Assembly (NCBI RefSeq): GCF_007741535.1
Contig: NZ_CP036525.1
Span: 3,224,001-3,288,000 of the forward strand
DNA length: 64,000 bases
Direction of reading: 5' to 3'
Origin: Rubripirellula lacrimiformis
GTDB taxonomy: Bacteria > Planctomycetota > Planctomycetia > Pirellulales > Pirellulaceae
Both the position numbers and the translations under genes were made by a program. Below the pieces are notes generated by a model, which was given only the letters and a program-made list of their open reading frames with translations, had not been told where the DNA came from and made no database searches. Below, piece after piece: positions 1 to 9,159 of the stretch. How positions within the stretch are numbered: position 1 is the first letter of the stretch; every line of letters begins with the position of its first letter.

Positions 1-642
1 TCAATGATCCGACTGATCCAATTGATCTAGCAGTTCATCCAGATCGATTCGCCCGCTTTTCGCTGCTGTCGATTGGGCCGGCGGGGCGGCCGACTGCTTT
101 TGCGAATCGCCTTCGGGTTCCGCCTTGTTCGGCGCAGCTGTTTTCGTTGCTGCTGCGGTCGGCGCCGTGACTGGCTTTGCCGCGACTGGCTTTGATGGGG
201 CGGTGATTGGCTTGGCTAGTGACCCGATTGCGAATGTCTTGACCCCTCGCGACTGCAGCGTTCGCTGCAGCGACAGCAGGATCGGATCGGCTTCGGCAAA
301 CGAGCTGAGGTCGAAAGCGAAGATGCGGCGATCGCCATTCGCTGTCGCCGTGGCCTGCAGGTCATGTTCGTGGGGGCTTCGGTGTCCGGCAAAATTCACG
401 GCCGCCAAATCGGCCATCGTCTGTTCGATTGGACGCCAAGCCATCACGACGACGTCGCCGGATATCGAATCCAATGTCAATCGATCGGTTGATTCCGCTG
501 GCAGGCTTTCGATCGGACCGATCAGTACTAGGTCCATCCCCGGGCGACCAATCAATTCGCCTACCAGAACCTCTGATACTCGTTGGGCAGCCGCGGTGGG
601 CGGTGCAGAGTGGACCATGACAATGGACAATCGAGCGGCCAC
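1..642 (-). CDS. Uncharacterised protein with Ala/Pro-rich tail, last gene of the arrestin-like/ATPase operon
   Basis: I do not recognise the family. From the GTG at 642 the protein has 213 residues: an N-terminal globular part of about 120 residues with alternating hydrophobic strands (LSIVMVHS, DLVLIGPI, DVVVMAW), then an Ala/Pro/Lys-rich low-complexity linker, then a short acidic end (DLDELLDQLDQSD) that looks like a docking peptide. The GTG is preferred because AAAGGA lies about 9 nt upstream; an in-frame ATG at 726 has no such site. It follows the P-loop ATPase gene on the same strand after about 140 nt, so co-expression is likely. The role is unknown. Confidence 0.6.
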   Translation of the reverse strand: MAARLSIVMVHSAPPTAAAQRVSEVLVGELIGRPGMDLVLIGPIESLPAESTDRLTLDSISGDVVVMAWRPIEQTMADLAAVNFAGHRSPHEHDLQATATANGDRRIFAFDLSSFAEADPILLSLQRTLQSRGVKTFAIGSLAKPITAPSKPVAAKPVTAPTAAATKTAAPNKAEPEGDSQKQSAAPPAQSTAAKSGRIDLDELLDQLDQSDH

Positions 643-781
643 GCAGGGGTTCCTTTCGCATCGATTCGGCGCTGGACGCGGCTGGATCGAAGCCGTTGGT
701 GGGGCAAATGGAAGAGCGGCGGACAAGGGTGTGCAAGTTTATCTTGATGCACCAAGCCGGTGGCCACCCGGGGTTCGGATC

Positions 782-1480
782 TTAGCGATCGGAGCCCGAC
801 AGATGACTCGACTGAACAATGTCGTACAGATCAAACCACAGGTCACGCACGTTTGTCACCCCCGCTAATTGTCGGGCCCGAAGTTCGCCGTCGATCTGGT
901 TTCTTGTCGCAGGGGCGATCGGCATGGTGGCGCCCGCGATCAGGTCGTCGGTCAGCGATCGAATCAGTTCTGCGGAGTTGCCGGTCCGATGCAGCTCGAT
1001 GGCGCCCGGCAGCGGTTGGTGGCTGGTGGCCAATAGCGTTTGGCCTCGGTGGCAGATGCGGCGACACAGTCGAGACCAAGATTGCCGGGAAAGCTGTTCC
1101 GCTCCGTCGACGATCAGCCATCCGCCGCTGGCCAGGGATGTTTGGGCTTCCCGAGCGGTTCGGGCAGCCGACCTGCGGTGACGGTGCCGGCGAAGCCAGC
1201 CGGTGCATTCAGGATTGCAAAGTTGCACCGAGGCGATCGCAGGGAATTGTGGTCGCAGCATGTCGACCAGGCCGGTCAGAAGCGTGCTCTTGCCGGTCCC
1301 GTGCGGGCCCACCACAGCGGTGACTGAGTGCTGCAGCAGCCGATGGGCGATCGACTGCATTTGCGGCGACTCTGCGGTCGCGGGTTGGCCGTCGGCGAAC
1401 CGATACGGCACTGCGCCCGGTCGGACGAATCGAGTGCAGAAGGGGTTCGAGAACTCGAGTGACGGCGAGCCGATGTTCAC
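782..1480 (-). CDS. P-loop ATPase (AAA/ExeA-like)
   Basis: Predicted ATP-binding protein of 232 residues. The Walker A motif GPHGTGKST is at residues 58-66 and a Walker B-like WLIVDGAE at 121-128; the following LLATSHQ resembles a sensor-1 strand. It is close in size to a single AAA domain with a short helical tail, like ExeA/general-secretion ATPases or planctomycete membrane-complex ATPases. The start is a GTG whose bases overlap the TGA of the upstream arrestin-like gene (GTGA, 4 nt), so the two are translationally coupled. It probably powers or regulates a complex containing the two arrestin-like neighbours; that is inference. No DNA-binding domain is visible. Confidence 0.75.
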   Translation of the reverse strand: MNIGSPSLEFSNPFCTRFVRPGAVPYRFADGQPATAESPQMQSIAHRLLQHSVTAVVGPHGTGKSTLLTGLVDMLRPQFPAIASVQLCNPECTGWLRRHRHRRSAARTAREAQTSLASGGWLIVDGAEQLSRQSWSRLCRRICHRGQTLLATSHQPLPGAIELHRTGNSAELIRSLTDDLIAGATMPIAPATRNQIDGELRARQLAGVTNVRDLWFDLYDIVQSSHLSGSDR

Positions 1481-2019
1481 TGACCCAAGCTGGCAATCGT
1501 CATGCCGTCCGACACGCCCGATCCGTCATCCGGATCGACCGCTCCGGTGCGATTGCGAGCAGCCGAGGTGGCGATCGGGTAGGCACCCGGTGCCACCAAG
1601 TGGAATGGTTGCTCGGCCATGATCTTTCGGCCGTCCTGCATGAACAGCCGCATCCGGATGCACCAACGGACGGTGATCAGGTGACCTTGGTAGCTGAGCG
1701 GCGATGCGGGCAGGACGCAGCGAATCGCTTGTTCGTCGGCAAAGCCGATCTGACGAATCTGGCTTTCCACGATCCGATGAAAGTGGTGCACATGCAGATC
1801 TTCGTCGCCCTTGCCTTCGGTGTGCCACAGCACCGACACTTCGATGCTCTGCAGGTCGTCCATCGAAATTCGGCGGACTCGCCACTTCGCCATCAGTTCG
1901 CCACCGGCTTGATAGACACCGTCTTCGCGGCATAGCGTGACGTTCAACGCGGGCTGCGTTTCGGAGGCAGCCCCGGTGGATGAACGACGACGGGAAAATT
2001 TCGGCAAAACGATGGCCAC
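1477..2019 (-). CDS. Arrestin/Spo0M-like soluble protein
   Basis: 180-residue protein. The GTG at 2019 is chosen because GGAGAG lies about 9 nt upstream; the longer frame back to 2127 would be an unlikely N-terminal extension over the preceding gene. With this start it still overlaps that gene by 76 nt in another frame. The strand pattern (QPALNVTL, SIEVSVLWHTEG, then LPASPLSYQGHLITVRWCIRM) resembles the C-terminal half of arrestin-fold or Spo0M-like proteins, which carry a P-x-S-Y-x-G...V-x-W signature. The preceding gene ends in a related beta domain, so the two may pair as N- and C-lobes. The fold assignment is by eye and moderate. Confidence 0.65.
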   Translation of the reverse strand: MAIVLPKFSRRRSSTGAASETQPALNVTLCREDGVYQAGGELMAKWRVRRISMDDLQSIEVSVLWHTEGKGDEDLHVHHFHRIVESQIRQIGFADEQAIRCVLPASPLSYQGHLITVRWCIRMRLFMQDGRKIMAEQPFHLVAPGAYPIATSAARNRTGAVDPDDGSGVSDGMTIASLGQ

Positions 2020-3047
2020 GGACGCGACTCTCCAAGAACAACAATCTTCCAACGTATAGCGTTGTGAGTCCCAACGAAGGAATGCATCACACCTTTGGGC
2101 AGCTCGACTTCTAATTGTTGCTCCCAAGGGCTCATTGGGTCAACGCTCACATCCCGTTCTTTGCACAGAACCTGGGTAAAACATTCGTGGCGATCGACGC
2201 GAACATCGGTACCCTGACGATAAAATGTTTCTTCCTCACAAGTCAGCTGGACAGTCAGTCGGCGAAGCTTCAATCGACCGGTCTGCGATACGTAAACATC
2301 ACAGGTGTCGCCGGGGACCAGCGGGTGATGGCTGATTTCAACGATTGTAGGGCCTACGCCGGCGCGCTGGCGAAGTTGGGCTAGGAAGAATCGAATCGCC
2401 CATATCCCAATCACCGCAAACGGTACCAACAACATCGCCACGATCCAGCGCGGCCGCCCGTACCAGAATCCCGAGACGACGACGGCTAGCAGCACGAACC
2501 AAACCGCGTTCCAAAGCAGTGCCAGTGTGGCTGGCCCGGCGATGCCTTTTTCGTCCGTCTCGGCTGCCAATCGGTAGGTCAGTCGTTCGCCCGGACTATC
2601 GGTCATCGACCGCACCCGTGGCACGCTGGGGAATTTCCCCAGGTCTTCCGATGCTGGTCCGATCAGGTCGATCGCGTTCTTTTCGAGTGCCTTGGTTCGC
2701 GAAAAGATCGCACTCCGCCGCTCACTCGACGCGTTGATCCGCATCAACCGAAAGATCAGCCCGCCGGTGCCCGAAAGCAGCGATGCGAGCGAAAGGATGC
2801 CAAAGATCCACAGGCTAAGGCTGGTGGAAAAGGCCTGCGTCGGGAACGCCTGTGCCGGCACGCTAGCGACTGTCGATGGTGCAAATCGATTGATCAGCAC
2901 CAGCGACAAACCGAACACGCCGACTAAAAATAGCAGCATGTAAAAGATGACTTCGCCGGCTACCCCGCTGGCGTCGTTACTGAGTCTCCGTTTGCCCCGT
3001 TTTTTACTCCAGGGCCTCGGGATCCACGATCGTGGGAAACGGGGCAT
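1944..3047 (-). CDS. Multi-pass membrane protein with C-terminal arrestin-like beta domain
   Basis: 367 residues. There are hydrophobic segments near residues 33-52, 76-100 and 175-222 (the last long enough for two helices). A C-terminal cytosolic or extracytoplasmic beta domain (about 230-367) is rich in paired strands such as EISHHPLVPGDTCDVYVSQTG and IRWKIVVLGES, typical of arrestin-like or DUF3592-type proteins. It starts about 30 nt after the alpha-CTD gene and overlaps the next gene, so it belongs to the same transcription unit. It is the likely membrane anchor for the arrestin-like protein and P-loop ATPase encoded downstream. No catalytic motif is seen. Confidence 0.75.
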   Translation of the reverse strand: MPRFPRSWIPRPWSKKRGKRRLSNDASGVAGEVIFYMLLFLVGVFGLSLVLINRFAPSTVASVPAQAFPTQAFSTSLSLWIFGILSLASLLSGTGGLIFRLMRINASSERRSAIFSRTKALEKNAIDLIGPASEDLGKFPSVPRVRSMTDSPGERLTYRLAAETDEKGIAGPATLALLWNAVWFVLLAVVVSGFWYGRPRWIVAMLLVPFAVIGIWAIRFFLAQLRQRAGVGPTIVEISHHPLVPGDTCDVYVSQTGRLKLRRLTVQLTCEEETFYRQGTDVRVDRHECFTQVLCKERDVSVDPMSPWEQQLEVELPKGVMHSFVGTHNAIRWKIVVLGESRPWPSFCRNFPVVVHPPGLPPKRSPR

Positions 3048-3077
3048 GCGTAAATCGTTTCGCCGAAGTGCTCGGCT

Positions 3078-3347
3078 CTAAACCTTGGCGGCTTCGCGGC
3101 TGGGGCGATAGAAGCCCAGCGTTTCTAGTGCGGCATAAACTTCGTCCAACGTCTTCTCGCCGAAGTTGCTGATCGAAAGCAAACGGCGTGGCGTCGCGTT
3201 GAGCAGATCGCGAACGGTCAGAATACCAGTCTCTTCCAAGCAATTGGTCGTGCGAACAGACAAGCCCATCTCGGCGATGCTCAAGTCCAGACGTTCGCGA
3301 CGCATGCGAGATTCTTCTTCAGCGCGGCTTAGCGGAATGCGGGTCAT
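3078..3347 (-). CDS. Stand-alone RNA polymerase alpha C-terminal-domain protein
   Basis: 89 residues, essentially one alpha-CTD helix-hairpin-helix domain with no alpha N-terminal assembly domain. Residues matching the UP-element contacts of E. coli alpha are kept: R32, N35, C36 (VRTTNCL) and G63, K65, T66, E69 (NFGEKTLDE), equivalent to R265, N268, C269, G296, K298, S299, E302. The ATG at 3347 has AGGGAG about 6 nt upstream; the longer frame to 3440 lacks support. Such small proteins occur in planctomycetes. It may bind A/T-rich promoter DNA or activators without joining polymerase through the alpha dimer; its role is unproven. Confidence 0.85.
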   Translation of the reverse strand: MTRIPLSRAEEESRMRRERLDLSIAEMGLSVRTTNCLEETGILTVRDLLNATPRRLLSISNFGEKTLDEVYAALETLGFYRPSREAAKV

Positions 3348-3946
3348 ACCAAACTCCCTTTTGTGATGGATCGACCGATAAGGCGAACTTGACGCGGTGA
3401 CAGATCGGCGCTCGGCCACGACCCTAAGATCGATCGCCATTGCCGCCCACCTTCGATTTCACTACGTCCGTTCCTGATAGGTCGAAATGTAGAAGATCCA
3501 TCGAGGAATCGAAAGACACCCAATTGCGAAGCGGCGAAGTTTTTTACCGCTGAATTGCTATCAAAGTCGGCCCAGACGGGCCAGCTTCTCAGCCAGGGGG
3601 CGTGGTCGGCTCGCCGCTGACCGGCCAGCGGTGGCGAAAGCTCCCCTCGTTCGCGATCTCGGTTTCGCTGCTTTTCTTGCCAGCCCGGGCTCGCACCCGA
3701 TTTCTTTGCTGTCGGGTCGTGCTCGCTGCACGGTCAAACTCCTGGCGGTCCGCCCGCCGCGGTCGACCCGTCTTCACCGGCAAATGCTGGATGTAGGTAC
3801 CACCCACGCCAGTTTCCGCCGTGAAGGGGCCGGGAAAACCGGTCAAACGGGGCGGAAGTCGACGCGAATTCGACAAAATCAGCCGATGCCCAAACGCGGC
3901 AGCACCACTTTCCAAAATTGCTAACGAGCGAATCGCAGCCACTGCT
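3348..3946. other. Intergenic region between divergent genes
   Basis: About 600 bases separate the alpha-CTD gene from the promoter of the DUF1592 operon. Short frames on both strands (for example 3589-3942 minus) show Arg/Pro/Ser-rich composition without a recognisable domain or Shine-Dalgarno site, so I call no gene. The promoter of the minus-strand operon should lie here, but no convincing -35/-10 pair was found. Confidence 0.5.
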
Positions 3947-3975
3947 TTGTGAACTCTGGTCGACCAGGCTATAAT
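3947..3975 (+). promoter_or_regulatory. Sigma70-like promoter for the DUF1592/DUF1552 operon
   Basis: TTGTGA at 3947-3952 and a perfect TATAAT at 3970-3975 are separated by 17 bases. The only downstream gene on this strand begins at 4393, which implies a leader of about 410 nt. No riboswitch family was recognised in the leader. Alternatively the promoter serves a small RNA. Confidence 0.5.
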
Positions 3976-4392
3976 GGGGCTACATCAGCAGGCCGCTGGT
4001 TCTGGACGCGATCGCCCTTGAACCGAGCAATCCTGTTGATCCTGCCTTCCTTGATCCCCGCCCTACCCTATGTCGCTACGGTTTGCCGAATCTTTCGGCG
4101 TCCAACGGTGGCATTCGTCAAACATTCAACCGATCGATCGAGCCGTTCAATCGGCAACCCTGGTCCGTTCATCGAAAAACTGCCGCATCCGACCTTTCGT
4201 TCGTCTCCCTGCCCGCTCGGCTGGCAGATTGGCGATCGATCCCGCTTTCTCCCTGGCCACGCACGGAGAATCGGGTTTCGTCGGATGGGTGCGGTTTCCA
4301 TCGGCAGCGACGGGGCGGACGAACGGTGGACGCCAACACCCGATCATCCAAACACACTGTCTCGTTTCAACCTTGGCAGATTGCTGACTTCC

Positions 4393-6768
4393 ATGAATCT
4401 GAATGCCCCAACATTTTTCCGACTGATCATCCTGTTTGCAGGCTTGGTGTGCGCGGGATCTTTGACAGCGGCCGCCAAGGAAGACGACGCGGTGGTCCGT
4501 GGCGAATCGATCTATCGTCAGATGTGTACCGAGTGCCACGGCGGCGAAGGCCAGGGTGTCGAAGAGTACTATCCCGACCCATTGATCGGCGACCAAACGA
4601 TCGGCGAGTTGGCGGCGATCATCTCCGAAACGATGCCCGAGGAAGATCCGGATGCGTGTGTCGGTGAAGACGCTGCGGCCGTTGCGGCCTTCATCCACCA
4701 AGATTTCTATGGCGAAGCGGCACAGGTTCGCCGCCGTCCCCCACGCACCGCATTGTCACGTTTGACGGCCGAACAGTTGCGTCAGAACCTCGCCGACCTG
4801 TACGCCCATTTCAGTGGGATGCCATGGTCCGAATCGAAGCGTGGGATCAATCACACCTGCTATAGCGGAAAAGATTGGAAGGACGAAAACAAAAAGATTG
4901 AACGCGTCGACTCGGTCATCGATTTTGATTTTGGTGACAAGGGCCCCGGGGAAGGTGTGTCGGCCGAAGAATTCCATATCCATTGGAATGGATCGCTGAA
5001 GGTCGACCAGACCGGTCGCTACGAGATCGTTTTAAGAAGCACCTGTTCGTGCACGCTGGAGTTCGGAAGTCGCGGCCGCAAGTTGGTCGACAACCACGTC
5101 CAATCCGAAGGCAAAGACGAGTTTCGCCGAACGGTGCAACTAACCGCTGGGCGTGTCTATCCGATCACGTTGGACTTTCATCAACGCAAACGAAAAACTG
5201 AACAGCCGCCTGCGAAAGTGTCCTTGTCTTGGGTGCCACCAGGTGGCGTCGAAGAGATCATCCCGGCGCGGTACCTGATGCCGACCTCTCAGCCTGGCGC
5301 GTTCGCGCTGCAGGTGAAACTGCCGCCCGATGATCGTTCCTATGGATACGAACGCGGCACGGCGGTCAGCCGTGTTTGGGAAGAGTCAACGACGGCGGCG
5401 GCGATCGAATTTGCCGAAGTCGCTAGCGACGAACTATATCCGGCCTACCTCCGCAAACATAAAAAGGACTCCGACGAAAACCGCGGCAAGCTTCGTGGAT
5501 TTCTAAACGAGTTGGTCCAGACGGCGTTTCGAGGCCCCGTCGATGATGGGCTTCGCGAACTTTACATCGACCGACAGATCGAGCAATGCGAAGACGATGC
5601 CCAGGCGATCAAACAGGTGGTCCTGATCGCCTTGAAATCCCCCCGCTTCCTTTATCCGACGTTGGACGCGGATCGTTCCGTCAGCCAGCGGGCTGCCAAC
5701 CGTTTGGCGCTGACCCTGTTCGATTCGCTGCCATCGGGCCCTTGGTTGAACGAGCAAGTCGCCAAAGGCAATCTAGAGAAGCGTGACCAGGTCGAAAAAG
5801 CGGCTTGGCGGATGGTTTCGGATTATCGCTGCGAAGCCAAAATCCGTTCGTTCATCTACGAGTGGTTTGATCTGGCGCATATCGAGGAAGTCACCAAGGA
5901 TGGCGATGCCTATCCAGGATTCGACGATCGGTTGGTCAGTGACCTACGTCACTCGTTTGCCGCGTTTGTGGATCACGTGCTGGCCAGCGATGGCAGTGAT
6001 TTTCGCCAACTGTTGCAGGCGGATTGGACGTTCACCAACGACCGCTTGGCCCAGTACTATGGCGATGCTTGGAAATTGGCGGACGTGCAAGCCGAAAGCG
6101 ACGAAGCCAAAGATGGTCAGAAAAGCGATCCGCCAAGCGGTCACCCCCTAGGGCGCAGCGTCAGTGACGCCAACGTGCATGTCGGATTACTGACACACCC
6201 GTTGTTGATGAGCGACCTTGCCTATCACCGGACGACGTCCCCGATCCACCGTGGCGTGTTTTTGACACGTCACATTTTGGGGCGGGTGCTGCGTCCGCCG
6301 AATGAAGCGTTCACGCCGCTAAACCCTGATTTGCATCCGGGGCTAACGACTCGCCAACGCGTCGAATTGCAAACGGGCGAAGTGAATTGCCAAGTCTGTC
6401 ATGTGAAAATCAATGCCCTCGGCTTTGCCCTGGAAAACTTTGATGCGACCGGACGTTTTCGAGATCTGGAAAACGACAAGCCGATCGATGCGACCGGTGG
6501 CTATTTAGCACGTGACGGCGGCAGCAGTGAATTCGTCGGCGCCCGGGAATTGGGCGATTTTCTGGCGGGCAACGAGGATTGTCACCGATCATTCGTAGAG
6601 GCGGCCTTTGAATATTTCGTCAAACAACCGATCGCTGCCTTCGGTGCAGATCGTTCGGACCAACTGACCGAGTCCTTCCAAAAAAATGGATTCAATGTGC
6701 GGCAACTGATCGTAGACATCGCCGTCATTGCGTCCGAGCGGAGTCCCGGCGGCACGCCGCGGACGTAA
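4393..6768 (+). CDS. Secreted c-type cytochrome, DUF1592/DUF1588/DUF1585 protein with PA14-like domain
   Basis: 791 residues from the ATG at 4393, chosen because it begins a signal peptide ([21 protein letters not shown]); the open frame runs further upstream to 3949, but that part is Arg/Pro-rich and lies over the promoter. A haem-c motif CTECH is at residues 45-49. A PA14-like beta domain follows (about 180-310, around [19 protein letters not shown]), then DUF1592/1588/1585 regions with a second CQVCH and the usual [16 protein letters not shown]. These Planctomycetes-specific proteins are exported and occur with DUF1552 partners, as here. The redox substrate is unknown. Confidence 0.85.
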   Translation: MNLNAPTFFRLIILFAGLVCAGSLTAAAKEDDAVVRGESIYRQMCTECHGGEGQGVEEYYPDPLIGDQTIGELAAIISETMPEEDPDACVGEDAAAVAAFIHQDFYGEAAQVRRRPPRTALSRLTAEQLRQNLADLYAHFSGMPWSESKRGINHTCYSGKDWKDENKKIERVDSVIDFDFGDKGPGEGVSAEEFHIHWNGSLKVDQTGRYEIVLRSTCSCTLEFGSRGRKLVDNHVQSEGKDEFRRTVQLTAGRVYPITLDFHQRKRKTEQPPAKVSLSWVPPGGVEEIIPARYLMPTSQPGAFALQVKLPPDDRSYGYERGTAVSRVWEESTTAAAIEFAEVASDELYPAYLRKHKKDSDENRGKLRGFLNELVQTAFRGPVDDGLRELYIDRQIEQCEDDAQAIKQVVLIALKSPRFLYPTLDADRSVSQRAANRLALTLFDSLPSGPWLNEQVAKGNLEKRDQVEKAAWRMVSDYRCEAKIRSFIYEWFDLAHIEEVTKDGDAYPGFDDRLVSDLRHSFAAFVDHVLASDGSDFRQLLQADWTFTNDRLAQYYGDAWKLADVQAESDEAKDGQKSDPPSGHPLGRSVSDANVHVGLLTHPLLMSDLAYHRTTSPIHRGVFLTRHILGRVLRPPNEAFTPLNPDLHPGLTTRQRVELQTGEVNCQVCHVKINALGFALENFDATGRFRDLENDKPIDATGGYLARDGGSSEFVGARELGDFLAGNEDCHRSFVEAAFEYFVKQPIAAFGADRSDQLTESFQKNGFNVRQLIVDIAVIASERSPGGTPRT

Positions 6769-6869
6769 TCGTTACAGTAAGGAGCGAAACCGAGTCGATG
6801 GTCGACGCTTCTTCGAACCAGCAAGCAATCAATCAACTTTTTCCGAACGTTTCAACGCAGGACCTACCG

Positions 6870-8207
6870 ATGACTACCGCGTCTTCACGTCGTGACTTTA
6901 TTGTCAAGCTTGGCGTCAGTGCAGCGGCAGCAAACTTTGCGTTTGCACTGCCTAGCCTGGGGTGGGCTGCCTCGGCCACCAAGAAAAAACGTTTGGTGTT
7001 TGTCTTCACTCCCAACGGTGTCATTCCGGATCATTTCTGGCCCGACGAAGAAGGCACGCATGGTGACTTGAAGCGAATCCTAGCGCCGTTGGATCCCTTC
7101 AAGCAACAGATGCTGACTCTGGAAGGCGTCGACAACAAAATCAAGGGTGACGGTGACGGTCACATGCGCGGGATCGGTTGCCTGTTGACGGGCGTCGAAC
7201 TGTTCCCCGGTGACGTTCAGGGCGGATCCGATACGCCGGCCGGATGGTCGATGGGGATCTCGGTCGATCAACACATTCGCAACAAACTGCAAGCCGACGC
7301 GCAGACCCGGACTCGATTTGGGTCGCTTGAATTTGGCGTCATGGTTCCACAGCGTGCCGACACATGGACACGTTGGTCCTATGCCGGTCCCAATCAACCG
7401 GTCGCGCCGGTTAGCGATCCCTACCAGATGTTCAACAAGCTGTACGGTCAAACTCAGAACCGCGCGATGTTGGCCAGTGTGTTGGACGATCTGCGGGAAG
7501 ACTTCAAGAGCATCGAAAAGATGGTCAGCGCCGAAGACCGTCAGATGCTGTTGCAGCATGTCGACATGGTCCGCAGTGTCGAAAAAGAATTGAAGTCCGA
7601 ACTGGCCCACCAGTCGAAAGAGAAAGAAGCTGGCCACTCGATCCCCAAGCTGCCGCCGAACATCGAAGAAGAAAACGACAACATGCCGACGATCGCTCGG
7701 ATGCAGTCGGATCTATTGGTCAACAGTTTCGCTGCCGACTTTGCTCGCGTTGCCAGCGTCCAAATCACCAACAGTGTCGGCAACGCTCGGATGCGATGGT
7801 TGGATATCAACGAAGGCCACCATGCGATTTCGCACGAACCCGACAGCAACGAATCGGCGTACGAAAATCTGATTCGAATCAACACTTGGTACTGTGAACA
7901 GATCGCTTACTTGGCGAAACGATTGGCGGACACTCCCGAACCAGGCGGTGATGGATCCCTGTTGGACAACACGACGATCGTTTGGACGAACGAACTGGGC
8001 AAGGGGAACTCTCACACTCGCAACAGCATCCCGTTCGTGATGGTCGGCGGCGGATTAGGAATGAAGATGGGACGAGCGATGAAGTTCGACCACGTTCCAC
8101 ACAACCGATTGTTGCTCAGCCTGACCGAAGCGATGGGATATCCCGAAAAGTCGTTCGGTAACCCGGACTACTGTGGCGACGGTTCGCTGACCGGTCTGAA
8201 TGGCTAA
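6870..8207 (+). CDS. DUF1552 secreted protein, partner of DUF1592 cytochrome
   Basis: 445 residues starting at [10 protein letters not shown], with AGGA about 8 nt upstream; an in-frame start at 6798 would place 24 polar residues before the export signal. The N-terminus is Tat-like ([21 protein letters not shown]). The body has DUF1552 hallmarks: [35 protein letters not shown], and a C-terminal [28 protein letters not shown] similar to the alkaline phosphatase/sulfatase-like DUF1501 group. It lies 101 nt after the DUF1592 gene, the standard planctomycete pairing. The second copy in this window is at 53765-55111. Confidence 0.88.
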   Translation: MTTASSRRDFIVKLGVSAAAANFAFALPSLGWAASATKKKRLVFVFTPNGVIPDHFWPDEEGTHGDLKRILAPLDPFKQQMLTLEGVDNKIKGDGDGHMRGIGCLLTGVELFPGDVQGGSDTPAGWSMGISVDQHIRNKLQADAQTRTRFGSLEFGVMVPQRADTWTRWSYAGPNQPVAPVSDPYQMFNKLYGQTQNRAMLASVLDDLREDFKSIEKMVSAEDRQMLLQHVDMVRSVEKELKSELAHQSKEKEAGHSIPKLPPNIEEENDNMPTIARMQSDLLVNSFAADFARVASVQITNSVGNARMRWLDINEGHHAISHEPDSNESAYENLIRINTWYCEQIAYLAKRLADTPEPGGDGSLLDNTTIVWTNELGKGNSHTRNSIPFVMVGGGLGMKMGRAMKFDHVPHNRLLLSLTEAMGYPEKSFGNPDYCGDGSLTGLNG

Positions 8208-8231
8208 TCGCCAGCGAGCGTTCGAGCCGGT

Positions 8232-8262
8232 ACAGCGCAAGGCGATGCGTCGCCTGCGCTGT
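8232..8262 (+). terminator. Stem-loop after the DUF1552 gene
   Basis: ACAGCGC and AGGCGA pair with TCGCCT and GCGCTGT around a TGCG loop, with a single bulged A. It begins about 25 bases after the stop codon of the DUF1552 gene. There is no clear U tract, so termination efficiency is uncertain. Confidence 0.5.
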
Positions 8263-8317
8263 TATCCCCGTTCGTCAGTTTGGCCGTCAGTTTAGGCCTT
8301 CGTCAGGGTGGATCTGG

Positions 8318-9001
8318 CTACTGACCGTCTGAACCGTTGGCCCAACCTTGGCGAACGATGTCCCACAGCCGCGTGTCGGTCAACGAATCTGCCACAAGCT
8401 GGGCACCGTCAAACGACTGGCCGCGAGTATGTTGGCTCGGGATCGCAACCGTGTAAGCTCCTGCGGCCACGGCCGCTGCACAACCATTGCCGCTGTCTTC
8501 CAGTACCAGCATCGATGCGGCCGGGATGTCCAAATGGTTGGCAGCCGACAGGTACATCTCTGGATGCGGTTTGCCACGGCTGACGTCATCGCCGGTCAAC
8601 ACGAACGTCAAGTCGCTGTGCCAATCGACCGAGGGCAGAATGATGTCGACAAATCGTCGTCGGCTGCTGGTCGCAATCCCAAACGGAATGTCCATCTGTT
8701 TCAGAAAATCGATCCAGGATTGCAGTCCGGGCATCGGTTGAATGTCACCCGACAATTGCTGGTAGTAGAGTTCGTCGGATTCCATTAGCAGGTCGTCGGG
8801 GGAATCGTCCAGTTCGTGAAAGTCGATCATCTGTTGCATCGCGGCAACGCCCACGCGTCCCATCATCCGCTGTTGCAATTCATGGCTGAATCGGTGGCCA
8901 CGGCGAGAAAGAACGGTGTCACCGACAGCCCAGAACAAGCGTTCGGTGTCAAACAGTAGACCGTCCATGTCCAGGGCAACGCCAAGGATTGGGTTATGCA
9001 T
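8318..9001 (-). CDS. HAD-superfamily hydrolase (beta-phosphoglucomutase/phosphatase type)
   Basis: 227-residue cytosolic phosphohydrolase or phosphomutase. Motif I is DMDGLLFDTE with D11 and D13; motif II is the IATSSRR stretch; motif III/IV is GKPHPEMYLSAANHL followed by VLEDSGNGCAAAVAAGAY. The alpha-helical cap lies between residues about 18 and 90, as in subfamily I enzymes such as beta-phosphoglucomutase and phosphoglycolate phosphatase. The substrate cannot be set from sequence. The gene reads minus, towards the DUF1552 gene, and is followed upstream by a dispersed repeat copy and scpB. Confidence 0.88.
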   Translation of the reverse strand: MHNPILGVALDMDGLLFDTERLFWAVGDTVLSRRGHRFSHELQQRMMGRVGVAAMQQMIDFHELDDSPDDLLMESDELYYQQLSGDIQPMPGLQSWIDFLKQMDIPFGIATSSRRRFVDIILPSVDWHSDLTFVLTGDDVSRGKPHPEMYLSAANHLDIPAASMLVLEDSGNGCAAAVAAGAYTVAIPSQHTRGQSFDGAQLVADSLTDTRLWDIVRQGWANGSDGQ

Positions 9002-9035
9002 CAGGTTATCGTTCCGGTGTGATGGAAATCAAAAC

Positions 9036-9069
9036 GTAGCGAATGTCGCCAAGACTTTCGGCCCAACCC
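9036..9069 (-). repeat. Isolated copy of the GTAGCG...CAAGACTTTCGG dispersed repeat
   Basis: A single element between the HAD gene and scpB matches the start of the 66-bp unit at 62371-62935 with two mismatches in the first 26 bases, and continues with the same GGCCCA. It shows that the family is dispersed and not confined to arrays. Confidence 0.7.
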
Positions 9070-9159
9070 TCCCCCCATTTCCATGATCCCGCCTCTCCAT
9101 GACCTCGCCTGTCGACGATCCCGCCCCTTAACGACCGGACACGAATTCGGCCCTCGGAA

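Noticed and set aside
125-868. 247-residue plus-strand frame at the window start
   Set aside because: Antisense to the unknown protein gene; Ala/Arg/Ser-rich without domain.
3949-4392. N-terminal 148 residues of the long DUF1592 frame
   Set aside because: They lie over the promoter and before a good signal peptide; composition is Arg/Pro/Ser-rich and not coding-like.
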